Assembly: GCA_017562135.1 (NCBI GenBank)
Contig: QEYB01000963.1
Location: forward strand, 1-64,000
Reading direction: 5' to 3'
Length of the DNA stretch: 64,000 bases
Source of the DNA: Dipylidium caninum
Lineage: Eukaryota; Platyhelminthes; Cestoda; Cyclophyllidea; Dipylidiidae
Each line of letters begins with the position of its first letter. Within the stretch, counting starts at the first letter, position 1. Below are positions 23,206-36,300 of the stretch, in pieces. Both the position numbers and the translations under genes were made by a program. The notes beneath the pieces were generated by a model. It was not told where the DNA came from, made no database searches, and was given only the letters and a program-made list of their open reading frames with translations.

Positions 23206-26200
23206 GGAGTTGTCATACTCCCTTGATCCAATCGTCCTACCATTCTGCTACATGCGACTCGTAGAACGTCGATGAGGAGGAACTGCTCATCTGTATCAAG
23301 AAATTACTGTGGCCGCCTCACCTTTGCAGGAGACCTAAATAAAGCTGGTGAAGATTCTTATTGGGGAGGCGAGTTCTCCAGCGGAGAGTCTGCCACCGAC
23401 CACGGGGAAGGGGGTGGAGAGAAGGAGGTGAAATGGAGGAATGAGTCTGGGTATTTAGGACATCCGAACGTGGAAGGGCGTGACCTCACTGGAGGGATTG
23501 TTGACTACCGTGGAAGAGAAACGCGGTCGCGAAGTCTTCGACACTGGGTCGACCAATAGCCTCAAATTAGTTGGTTGAATGTTCTACAAGGATGAATATA
23601 CTCAACTGTCGGGCTTTCCTCAAACCCACTCAGTAGAGTTACTAGCTTCTTGATATTCAGGTGAAGTGGTTTCCTATAAAATAACCCACATTCCACCTTA
23701 GGATGGGTTACTCTAAGCCATAGACGTCGATTTAGTCTACTACAACTGTGTATGATATGCAATATCTCCTTTTACGGCAAAAAGGACACTTAGAATTTTG
23801 TTTCGTTGTTTTGGCACTCCGTAAACAGACGTATTGAGTGGACTACCCGATCTGTTGCAGAATAATTTTTCTACGTCAAAATCATTAAAATGCTCCACCT
23901 TCCATTAATTGCATACTGCTTTGGCAAAATGTGGGTATAATTGGGGGAACAGTATAAAGCCGAGAGAAGAGAGGTGGGAGTACGGGAATAGAAGTTTACT
24001 TTTATCCGCATTGAGACCACTTCCATGCCCTGGAAAACTTAATGGCAGCAATGTCATTTTGTGTCAATAATATGCAAAATGGGATTGGCAGAGGGCAAGG
24101 AGAACCTCATTATTGCAGAACAAATTTTGTAACTCGATTACAGGTAAGTGGAAAGTTGGGTGGGATGTGGGTCGAGGGATAGAGGGAACTAGTGGAATTG
24201 AGGGTTTGAGGATTGAAACGGTTCCACTCTTGACAGGGTGCAGGCAAACTGTCTTTCTACCAATGACGGAACATTTTAAGTGTCCAATTGACAACGTGCT
24301 GCCAGTTGGACTTGATAATACTAAGTGGAGCTTCTAAAAAGGTGTGAAATGACTGCATAATTAATGACAAAGCGCGAAAAAATTACCTTTTACTACTAAA
24401 GAGGTGGCAGATATGGTTTGTCACCTCCTCAGGTGGATGGGGAGTTGTGTTTGTGACACCATAAAGGCCTCTTGACTCAAGTTTGTGTGTGTTTCGGCTG
24501 TTTTGGCACTATGCCGGGTTATTCTGGTTAAAGCAGTACTTGACGTCAAATCCCTAGTCTGCTTAGCCCGCAGCAAGGAAGAGAGAAAATGTGAGCATTA
24601 TGGGAGAACTTCTAAGCGGTCTGTAGCAACTTACACTAACAAATCCGAGCTTTCATCGAGTTTTCCCTCGGTGACAAGACCAGAAGAACATTCTGGTGGA
24701 AAAGACGACGAAGAGAACGACTTGGCGTAACGACACAGAAGGGAATGCAGGAAGAAAAGTACACCCGCCTGCATCCATTTTCCTCTACTGAAGGTTTAAA
24801 CGAATGTAGTCTCGGCCGCGTGGGTGATTCGAGTGTTGAAGAAATTTCATCGCCTAGTCACTGGTCAATTGCCTGAGCCAGAGGAAGAATAGAGAGAAAT
24901 ACTTGACTTCATTTAACCCCGCTTCCTCAATCCTACGACTTTCCTAGCCACAGCTGACTTGAGGCAATTAGAGCGTCATTCGCGGTGGGAGAAGGGCATT
25001 GATGTGGTAACATTCCGGCTGAAGGAGGAAGTGAGGTGAAGCCACCTGCCTTGTTGTTTCGGGTGCAATCTAAGCGCTTTGTGAGGTGACAATCGGCACA
25101 TAATGCAAGTTCGCCATGCCGATGCCCGGTGGAGATTGGCAACGGGGTAAGGAGTGGAGAAGCGGAAGAGGAGAGGAGAGAAGGGGCGGGATAGGAATGG
25201 GAATTCAGAGGAGGCGGTCGGGATTTAGGTGGTTGGGAAAATGCTTCGCTATGTGCCAAAACAACCCCACAGTAAGACTGAAGGAAGGAGGGGGCGGGGA
25301 GGCATCCAATCTTACTTACGAGTCCCATGTAAGCATGGCAATGGGGTAATCAAGGCAAGAGGCGGTTTATTTTTCTGAGGGTATGGGTGCTTGCTACACC
25401 CTGATGCATTTCGAGGAGGCGTTTGAGGATTTGCAATCCTGCCCCGTAATGTGACCCATTAGTCGTCGCGTCAAGTGCCTTTCAAAAATGGGAGGTGGTA
25501 GATTCGCCTCATGATGGGACACCTCAAAACGAATCTGAATGGGTGGGAGGTGGACAAAATAAAATCTCACGAGTCCATGGGGCAACAATTTGACCCCGGG
25601 ATCGACGTGTAGGCTATTGGCAAAAATTAACTACTCACCTCTCTCCCCGCACCCCTCAATCTCGCCCCGCTCTGCCTCAGGGTTCTCCGCTTCCCCAACT
25701 TATCTCAGTTATCCGCCAGTTAACAGGACTTACAGTGGCGCGTATTCGCTTTTATCCTGAGGCCAAACAACAAACGCAGATGTGGGTGCAGCCGAGATAT
25801 GTAATTTCGGCGACACGACGTTGAAACGCAAATGAACGGAATTAGCCTCTGCCGGGCTGCGATTCGGCAGCAGAAAGCCCTATTACACCTCTAAGGTGTA
25901 GCCTGAGGCGTTGCCCCGGATACTCCAAAACCTCGTGTCATGGATAGTGGAAAGCGGTGATTCTCAAGGTTTCAAATCTGTCATTATGTACCCTGGTCTT
26001 TAAATCGGATGAGTTGGAAAGTGGAGTCAGTGAGGAGGAGAGGAAGTACGCTGACTCAATGAGACGCCTTGAGTAAAACTGCACATTTGGGTGAGCCTTA
26101 ATGCATTATCTACAGAAGGAGAAGAGGATGTGGATGGCTTAATAATGAAAACAGACAGTTACCACTATATTACCAAGCACCGGTGACTCGTGATGAAATT

Positions 26201-27352
26201 CCAGAAAGTTTGCCACGAGCAATGTCAATGTGGGGAGTTGGGAAAGGTGCTCGTTGGTCCAAGGTGCTTCCAAAGTCCTATCAACCTCCAAGAGTAGCTC
26301 CTCTCATTTGTTAGCCGGCGTCTCAGTTTGTAGAGGAGGTCAAAATCTTCGTTGCCTCCTGCTCAGACAGCTCGGAGCAGCGGATACCTCCCATAAGCTT
26401 TACCGAGTCTCTAGAAGAGGTGGGAAGCGTGGACTGTCGGTGTCTAAGGATCAACAACTTGCACAGACCCGAAAATGGCGTAAATAGATGCGAAAAGAAT
26501 CTAGTTGATTCGTGGTAAGGCAATGCCTGTCGACAGGTTTGTCTGAGAGAAGCATATCGCTTTATGCGTACGATGGATGATGGCGGCCTGGTCGGAGAAA
26601 GTTGCCTCTCCATCTCCAACGGCCCCTTTTAAAGCGCAACGAGGAGTCCGAAATTTTTCTCTGTCTCATGATGAGAAAGGCGCGCTTGCTCACGAGTTCG
26701 GGGATTTAAAACCCACCTAACAAACTCGAAACCACCGCACACTTGCTTTACCTCGACCCCTGCGACCGCAGACGAGGATGTGGCAGTTGAAGGCAAAGTG
26801 GTGATTGAGTGTTTAAAGCTATTTTAAGCGACCAGCAGAGGGTTCGACCGGCAATGAATGCCTGTGAGAGGCTAAAAACTTGAAAATTGAGACATACTTT
26901 TTTTATCGAAAATCTAAGCTTTTCCTGCTACTTGCTGTGTCTTCCTCCAGGTGACCCTGACCATTGTAGCTGGAACGGGGTAGAGAGGCGGCGTAGAAGC
27001 TGTCGGGGGATACCTGATGGAAGCGGTGTCACCCATTACCCTCCAACCACCCCACCCTGCCTCGCACAGTCCTTCTCAGTACAACCGTGGACATGAAGAC
27101 GAAGAGCCATGTATGAGGCCAATCTACTTCATGTGGCATACATAGAACATATAAAATGCATAGCGAATTGCATCTGGCGGCAGCTAGAAAAAGGGAGGTG
27201 GAGGCGGAGACGGAGACGGAAGAGGGGCTGAGAGAGGACGGTGGAGAGGGGCGGAGCAAGGGGAAACAAGATCTGTGGGAGTGTGAGAAGATAAAAATAT
27301 CACAGTAGCTGGGGAAAAGGAGATGGAAGGGAAGAGGAAAGATCAGGGACAC

Positions 27353-30300
27353 CTATTCAGTGCCGCTGACAAGCTGCCAGGAGGGAGGCGCAACGATGAC
27401 GTCGGCTTCCACGAGGATGGCAAGCACCATGAAGATGGCATAGCTACAGAGGAGAGTAATGCCATAAGCACGACGCATTCGAAATCCCGTGGCGAGGGCC
27501 ACTATTACGTTGGTGGTGAGGACGCCCATTAGGAAGGAGAAAAGTAACGCGTGTGTCAGAGTGAAGGATATCTACGGAAGGAGAAAGAAAAACATGTGAA
27601 GTATGTAAACGAGTGTAGCGAGTGGAGAGTATCCCCTGGAAGCAGTAACATTTTTGCGACTTTCAGACGTTCCCTTCGCCCTGTGGGAAGGTCATTTTTA
27701 GCGGGCACTTGTATCTGCTGAGGTTGCGACAGCCTAACAGCGCACTGACGCTGAATGATATTAAGTAGCCCTCCACAAAACTTCGTCTTCAACTTACAGC
27801 CACTTCGTGGTGCTCTGACAGGGACAGTTTGATGGTGTAGGATACACCGGCACCAATGAGGAGATTGAATAGTGGTGAGCCGATGCATGCCGCAAAGGCG
27901 ATTCGTGGATAGCCATTGTACGCCAAAAGGGAATTGGACATCAGGTCTGCAATGGTAAGGAAGCACCTGTCAGCGCAGCAAGGATCGTAATTTAGCGGTT
28001 ACTAAGACTGTGTTAAAACGACCTATGCAGAGAGAGTTGTGGGCCGATAACTGGCCTATTCAAAACGCGGCCTCTATTTTGCGCGAGAGAGAGAATTTTC
28101 CTGTGAGTTCTTATAAATACAAGAAACGGTTCGGGTAATCCGGAATAGGGTCTCATCTTTGCATCGAGGGGCGCCATAAACAGGAGCCATCACTTTGGAG
28201 GAGAGGTGAAAGCAGTCTGCTCACGAACCGCATTTGCGTCTCGTCCATCGTCAAGTACTGCGGTCCCCCGTTCCTCCTGGAGGAAGGGAGCTCTGTGGCC
28301 CTGAACTACTCTTGTCGCAGGACATTCATCGAGGGTGAGGGGGGGAAGAGACTTAAACACCTTCACAGTGTTTCACCTGCTCCACCTTCGAGTAATATGG
28401 TAAGTCTTCGGGGACAGAGACGGATCAAGTCTCTTCAATATGAGACGGACTTTCTCAGCCCATTTTACCCGCCCAGTAAGCGGAGTAAATCGAAATACAA
28501 GGGCATAAGTGTCGCGTGCTTCCTTGTTGTGGCGTTTCGTGTTGTGTCAAAGGCAAAGCCCGTTGGTGTTGCGCGCCCCCATTAAGCAGCAGTCGCATGG
28601 CTTTGCATGTTGAAGAGCCGTGCAATCAATCAAATCAGCGTAAAGAGAAATAAACCTGTACGCACTAATAAGTGCTCAGAGAGGGTGACCAAAGCACCAA
28701 CCGCCTTCACTCCTCACCTCTCATCATTTCGGACTACTTTGAGCCAACATTTGCCGTCTCCGAGATTCCAAGCACTGTGAGGAGTTAGTGTGTAACGCAA
28801 TGCGGTGAGAGAAGGAGGATGTTACCAAATCCCTCTATATGTAAACTACTGGGAAGGGGGAGGCGGCAGTCAATAATTTATTTTTGAAGGCAGAGAGAAA
28901 CGAACGGGACCTCCACGGCTGGTGGGAGGGGGCGCTGTTCTAAATGAGGCGTCTTCGTTGACAGCGTTGGAGACATGATGTCTAAAGGTGGGACTCTAGT
29001 CTCCATGACCGAACGACTTCACGTCGTCCCATTTTGATTCTAGCCACTTTTTCCACAAGACTACGTGCAACTTCACTGTCCATGTGCGGAAGGTGAAGGC
29101 GCATGTTTTTCGATTTAGACAATGTAAAAGCCTCGTTGAGCCACACAACTTACCGCTGATAGAGCTGGCCAAGGCCATCACCGTGATGCCGAGAATGGCT
29201 TCGCTGATCTCCCAGACGATGCCCAATGTCTCGAGAGAGTTGACGAGTTCGTGAGCGATGGCATAGATCCAAACGATAGAAGTGAGGAAGCCCAAAGTGG
29301 CGAAAAAGGGTCGGTGATAGGGCGTGGGTGCGCGATCCCACTGCGAGGTTACAAATATGGTAATCGCGAGACCCGTGGAGATGAGGAGGACAATAACCAC
29401 GACGGGGAGATTGGAGTTGCCTACTTTGTATAGACCAATCGGCATCCCGCCAACTGAAAGGTACATCAAGGAAGCTCTCGGACTCATGGACTCATTTGGG
29501 GCAAAAGAGACTGATATACGGCGAAAATGTTCGGGTAAGATGTAGCCTCATTTGCCAGGTTTGTTGTCCTGAGCATCCAATTTTAAGTTCAGGGCGGAAA
29601 TCGCGACTGTGACGTGCCAGGATTGAATATCGTTTGCTCGCTGGTAACGATGAAATGGGTAGACTGCCAAAATGAGTTAGTATCGAGAGAGCAGATGGGA
29701 GCAATCGTAAAAAAATAAACTTGTAAAAACAGGTATTACTCACGCAAAGGGGATAATGAAAATTGCGATTAATCATGACTGTTTCAGCAAACACACACAG
29801 ACACACAATCCCGTTATTCGTGAGCAGACAGCGAACATCGCCTTAACGGATCACATTCCGTCAGTTGGCTGAGGTGGCCAGTCTATGTGTCCATTGTCCC
29901 ACTCAGGTACTGTGATAGTACGTTGCGAAGGCGGCTAGGAGTCGAATTTAACAGAAAAACTGCCTGGAACGTTGTCGGGATAAGTGGCTTGGAGCAAACG
30001 ACAGTAGTGACTGGTACTTCAGCGAAGTTCCCACACCTTCGGGGGACAAATTTGCAAGTTGTTTTTGCAACGCCACCCGCAGTCGGGGAAATGCTAGAAA
30101 GCAGTGCATGCGTTGGTAAGTGATGTAGCTTAAAGGAGCGGATTGGTAAGGCCGAGGAGGCAGGAGATGGAATAGATAATCCACTCTCCCCACCGCCCAT
30201 TCGCGTCTTCTGGTGAGGCGGCAAATGAACATCTCAATTTCATATCTCCTTCACCTAACTCCTCGCCATTCCACGCCACTACATGCCTGGTCCCGCCCTT

Positions 30301-33300
30301 TCTCAAGTGTGTCAGACCCATTTGGCGTGTACACTTGGCTGAAATAGGTTGAGCACAGCTTAACTAATGACGGCAATCACTAATCCGCCGGCCCCGCTTC
30401 ATTGCCACCTACTGACACGTGAGTTTTCTGCGGCAAAATACCTCACGTGAAAGTAGTGACAGGACGGTATAGAAAGCACTAAACACACACAGGCAACATG
30501 GTTTTATCGAAGATCTTGTTGTCGGCTCCTCATGTTGAGTACACGTTTATGTGTGAACACTTCAGTCAGGCGTGATGGTGAAGGTGAAGAGCTGGAAAGT
30601 ACTGACACGATCACGCAGCAAATAGTTAGAGCTGATTGAGTGAGGTGATATCGAGTTACAAAATTTTTTGCATTGCTTGCGCCATTTCTGCTCACAATGG
30701 TGGTTTAACCTGCTCCAACAGAGGGAGTCGGACGCGATTCGGGTGACTAAGGTGAGAACAATCGGAAGGGAGCCTACTTTGAAGCTTTGAACGAGTTTTT
30801 CAGCAATGGTATCCTATGTTACAGCGAATTTCGAGTGGAAAATTCCGACCTTTTGCCGCAGATGAATTGCATCCATGGATATAGACTCCTTAGTCGGAGA
30901 ACGTGCTGTCCACTGTTCAGTAAAAAGCCTCCCAATGGGCTGACTGCGACACCAACAGAGACACACTTCTTGACTGCGACATAGAACTCCATCGGTGCCG
31001 TCTCGGAACAATGAGGCGAAAGAAGTTTTGTAGATAAAGTACGGAGTTTGCTTACAAGTGAAGAGGAGGACCCAGAGCATCGGCGTAATAAGGCACTGAA
31101 AACAGTTGAGCAGGCGACACCAGCCGTGCAGATCCTCGAAGTCCACCAGACGTGACTCTCCATACGATCGTGTCTCCTCATTTGCGTCAGCATTCGTCCT
31201 GAGGGGGTTCTGAGCGGCGCGCACATTTCCATCCCCTTGGATCTCACTTCGCATCGAGGTGGTTACCACAATTGTGTCGTCGCCTTGATCGTACTCATCG
31301 ATATTCTCGTATGTCCGAGTTTCAGCCTCCCCCGTGGAGGATTGTGCGGGCTCCAGGTTTTCGTAGACCACCGGAATGGTGAGTCGAAAAAGAATGAAGA
31401 TGGGAGCTTGGATGATTTGAATTAACTTGACTGGAATGGACAAGTCTTGCCATTCGGAGATTTCCACAGGGCAGAGACAGTAAAGGAGATGGTGCCACAT
31501 ACCACGACTGGCCCATTTGACAAAGGGATCTACGTACTCGTCCCCTTCCTCCTCCTCCTCCTCTTCTGCCTCACCCTCCCCGACCACCTTAACCTTCAAT
31601 TCACCGTCCTCTTCATCCCTACTGAGATCGACTTTATCGAGGATGCCTTTCGGCATCTTTGACGAGAGGTCAACGGACAGGGCAGAGTGCGAAGAGCTGC
31701 GTAACTGGGCCTTGTACGCCTTGTCAACGTCCTCGAGGTCGGGGAGTGAGACCGAGGAGATCCGATGCAGCCTCCGGCTACCTCTGGGGGCTGTATTGGG
31801 AAAGTGGAGAAAGTGATCGCGTGCGGACTGATCCTCTACGAAGGAGACCGTGGGACTCCTTGACTGGGAGACGTCCTGAGAGAAGGCACGCATTGGGGAG
31901 AGGTCGCTTGCCTGAGTCGCATCTGAGGCGTTTCGATAGCGTCGTGGTATATCCAGACTCCCTGAGTACACACAAATCATCACATTTTAATGCACTCATT
32001 TGACGGAGAGAGAATATTTCTATGATTCCAATGCTTCGTTCCCTTGAGAAAGATATGACCTTCATAAATTATACCACGTGGGCTGTTTACTTCCCTTGCG
32101 AAGCTACATTATTATCCGGACTCTCGGCCTCGTGGTAGCTAAATCCTGACCAAGAAAATGGCGAAAATACCTAACACATAACCTAATTAGAAGATCGTCC
32201 TTCAGTGGATCAAACAAACGCGAGACGGAGGGAAGAAGCATACGAAGGCTCTTTTCGACCTGCAAGGAGGTGGCTGCTGATGGAATCTAGGCCCTTCGTT
32301 AGCAATATCCCTTATCGTTAGTCGAAACAGAAAAAAAGTGGTCTCACTTTTAATGTGCGTCTCCCTTGCGCTCTCTTCCCCGCCCATGGTTGCTGCATAA
32401 AAGAAAAACAAAGAAGTTAGGCCCACCTTGAGTGAAAATTACAGTAGATCAGTCTAATTTCTCATCGTTTATTTACCTCCAAGCAAGAAAAGATATTAAC
32501 TAAAACTTCTGTATGCTGCTTTTGCACCACTTCCGACAATTTTAATGTTGGGGAGCGGGGAAGAAGTAGTGATAGATTCTACGTATAGCATGTTGACAGT
32601 CGGCTGCCGCCGAGCCATCTTACGCCTACCCTTCGCCCTTCTCGGCCTTCGCTACTCTTTCCGCGCACACAGTAAACCCGATTTTGACGACAAACAGGCA
32701 CTCAGGCTAACTTAAAATCATTTTTCCGGATGAAGACAAAAGTGTTTTTCTTTTACAAACGAGCAGATGTTCATACTTACCGTCCTCTCCGTCCTTGCCT
32801 TCGGCCTCCTCGGTGGCTGAAAGAAAAAAGACTCGTCTCAGCTATTTTGAGGAAGGCATAAAAGTTGTCATTTCCAGGAGTTTCGCCTCCTGTCTAGGGC
32901 AAGTGGAAGCCTTCGCCGGTTGAGAGCTCTCCTAGTAGACGCAAAAACCGCAGTTCCATTCACACTCAGGGCAGGGGGCATGTGACACGGAGGGCGTTCG
33001 TCAGACAGAACTGGCTGCACCCCCCTTGTGGCTGAGACACTCCCAAACGATACACCCTTGCATCCGAATGACCAAATGAAACCTTAAGTTGTAATCCAAG
33101 AGTGCCCGGATATCGGCAGACTTCCTGAAAAGTGGGTGAGGAGAGGAGTTCGCTCACCTATGATCCACCTGACCATAAAAGGTAGCTGTTCCACGGCGCT
33201 TATTCTTCGACTTCCCCGCTCTGATAAACGCTGGGAGTCCTCGAGCGTAGGCCTATACCACCGACTGAGGCGCGTTTTCTGAAGGACGATCCAACTGTGG

Positions 33301-36300
33301 TAAAATGCGACGCCCCGGTTACGGAACCGCGTCGAGAGACACTGGTAGGAGGAGTTATGCAGTTAGGCGCCTGAAATTGTATCGTCTTCTGACCAGCGGA
33401 GTGAGGCGGCGGAGTGAGGGGATGGTGAGGGTGGAGACGATCCGAGGGCAGTTCCAACAGGTCCCGTTGTTGTCCCACATGACTCCGGCGAATAGAAGGT
33501 AAGGATTTAGACGTCGATGGTGTTCCGCTGCTCTTGGTCCTGTATTCCGAGGGCGGCGAGGTCACCTCAATGCGAGGAAAGCAGAGGGGCGAACGTACAT
33601 TGCTACCATTATGACTGATTTCTTTGGATGAGGGCAGGTGGTCGCCGCGTTTTCGAAAACCAGTCATTTTTACTGAAAGTGAAGGAACTCGTGTTGAGAT
33701 TTAAATTTTCCTTGTAACAACCGTTCCATGAGAGGAAAGAGGTACTACTGCGACAAGAAGCCAGCCAAATTTCTCTCTTCCCTCATAGACTGGAGGCTGT
33801 GCAGTTCTGTGCTGAGGTAGCTACCCTGAACTGCAGCCTGTTCACCTGCCAATGTGTTAACGCACCATGTGAATGTCCTCCCGAAAGAGAAAACTCTCCC
33901 CTCAGCGCAACCTCACCGCCCCTAAAGTACAATTGAGCCAAATATGATAAAAATAATCGAAGCCTCAGTACCAGGTCATGTAAGCGGTAGGTATGAAGAT
34001 CGCTGGTTGTGGTTACAGTTAACGCAATTAAAGCAAATAAATTAATGACGGAGTAAGCTATGAATTGCAGTACATCAACATGGCGACATGAAAACCGTGG
34101 TAGGCGAAAGTTAACTATTCTAACGTTCGAAATGGCGATGGGTAAATGACGGCTTGTTTCAGAAGACATTTAAGCCTACTCTAGAGCTGAGGCTACTAGT
34201 TGGCTAGTGATATTCTCGAGGCACAGCCTTGGGAGACCCCAGAATGGGTGGGTGAGAGTACAGTAAGACAGAGCCTACCCTCCTTCTCGGTGTAGGAGCT
34301 TTCGTCCTGGCCGCGTAGAGAACTGGGCACCTTCACCCCCAACTCCACGGTGTCGCTAGGACCCAGGGCATCGGAGACGGTTCTGCTGGACATGAAGAAA
34401 CTGTGCGATCGCAGCCACATAGATCGGAGCCACCAGGTGCAGCGCCAGGATGACTTTTCCTCGACGTCAGTCGTGCTCTCAGTGACAGGTGGAGTCCGCT
34501 TGCAAATGATGCAGTTTTTAATGGACTTCAGGCAGGTAGCACACCGCTGGTAGATCTCGGTGTTTGACTTTTTCTGACGCACATGGCTGCCCACCCAGGT
34601 TGTTACGACGTAGAGTAGGTAGAGCATAATGAATCCTGAAAGAAGGAAATTGTTGAAAACGGGATTATAGAAGGTGGGATACGCGAAGGATGGAGAGGTG
34701 ATGGGCGAAAGTGGAGTTACCAGTCGGTAATGCTTCTCTCCCGAGGGATTTTCGAGCGAATTACGCTGCTACCACTCACGACCTGCCCCTCTCCCCCTCC
34801 TATTAGCCTTTATCGCATTACTGGCTAACTTGCGCGATCACCACGATGGTCTAAACTGTTACTCGGCGGCTAAGAAGCAGCCCTTTCATCTTTAACGCGT
34901 TATTCAACTTGAAAAACGAGGAAGAAGGGATGAAGTGGGTATATCTCAGCTCCGTTGAAGTAGAAGTAGCCGCAATGTTTGCTCCTACTCCACATTATCT
35001 CCCTCCCCCAGATGGCGACATCCTCTTCTGCGTCCAGATCGCTTAAGAAGTTGTCTCATCGCGAAGATTAAGGTGGCTAGACAGATAGAAAATTTCTTTA
35101 GTAAACCGTCTATTTCACCCAATGAGGGATTTCGAGTGGAATTAGTGAATTTATGGGAAATGAGCCGTTCTGTGGTGGTGGGAACTGAAAATTCTTTAGC
35201 GTGAGCAGGTCCAAATTTCTTACGCCAAAGTAAGAATCTCACTTTGAACAGGTGGGCATTTGAGTAGCCTTCTCGACATGACACTGGCTTTTTGAGTTCC
35301 TGGCATGTCGTTTAAGGCGCCCAGGTCGGTCCTTTCACCAGGTCACCGGTCGGAGGGCTGATGGTTTTGTAAATCACTACCCGAATGAGGTCATTACCAC
35401 AACCATCTAATTAAACCGGTTTGGAATTGCGCATCAGTACTTTGTCTTCGCCCTTTTTCTCAGCCTCCAGTCGAACACGCAACTGCTATCGTCGGTACTG
35501 CAGCATCTTGCAACTCGGGGCTGAGTGAATAATCACTACTACGCACCAACTCTTCGTCTCACCTCGAGCCTCGGTGTTCATCACAAAACGGCGGGCAGGG
35601 CGCGCGGGACAGAGGTGGCAGAAGCTTTTTTGTAAACCACCAGTCTGACTGATTTATTTTCTATTTGACTGACAAATTAGTGGCGAAAAGTGAATCAAGG
35701 CCGGTTGACATTCGAGGCAAGTGATACATAGGCGTAATTCAAAAATACAGAGTCGTGCACGGGGAAGGAAAGCAGGTCAAAAAATGAGGACTCACTCTCG
35801 GAGGATTAAGTGTAAGGACGAAAGGTAGGAATTAGTAGTTTTGGGGCACGTTACACAACAACTACGATCTAAAGCCTCAGGCTGCACATTCTCGTTTGCC
35901 TGAAATATCGGGCTCCAGCTAATAAACTCTAAAGTGCTAATAACCTCGACAGAAACCACGAATGCGCCATTAAGTAAGTAGGGATTAAAAACTGACAATA
36001 GAGCGTTTGCTTGCAGCACGAAAGGTTTGATGATCAGCGAGGCGGCGGAGGAGGAGAGAAGAGGATGGTGACAACGTCCCAAAGGGACGAGAGTGGAGAC
36101 GATGGGCAAATAGGAGCATAGCATGCATCGATTCAAAAGCGTTGAATAAAGACGACTTACCAATCGAATCGCTCAGATGGATCGAGCGTCGAATGAGGAT
36201 GGCAGCGCTCCAACAAGCAGCAGTCATGTAGAAGAGGACATCCTTAATAAACGGGCGACGGTTGGTGGTGAATGGTCGGATTATCATTACCAAACCTGCT

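Larger units (their letters stand above)
14591..27352. other. Long stretch without a nameable gene
   Basis: About 12.8 kb downstream of NCLX. The longest frames are 154 codons (plus, 18153-18617) and 159 codons (minus, 19496-19017). Both overlap other frames, and neither shows a domain or splice context. The stretch holds the inverted repeats at 16.1-16.5, 18.0 and 23.2 kb. It should include the NCLX 3' UTR just below 27.35 kb, but I found no close AATAAA. Confidence 0.55.

Noticed and set aside
1..27352. Intact transposon or retrovirus-like element
   Set aside because: No reverse transcriptase, integrase or transposase motif and no terminal repeats were found. The repeats are short and decayed.
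31237..32003. Plus-strand frames over NCLX exon 10
   Set aside because: They are shadows of the long minus-strand coding exon, including a Ser-rich frame produced by the Glu codon run.
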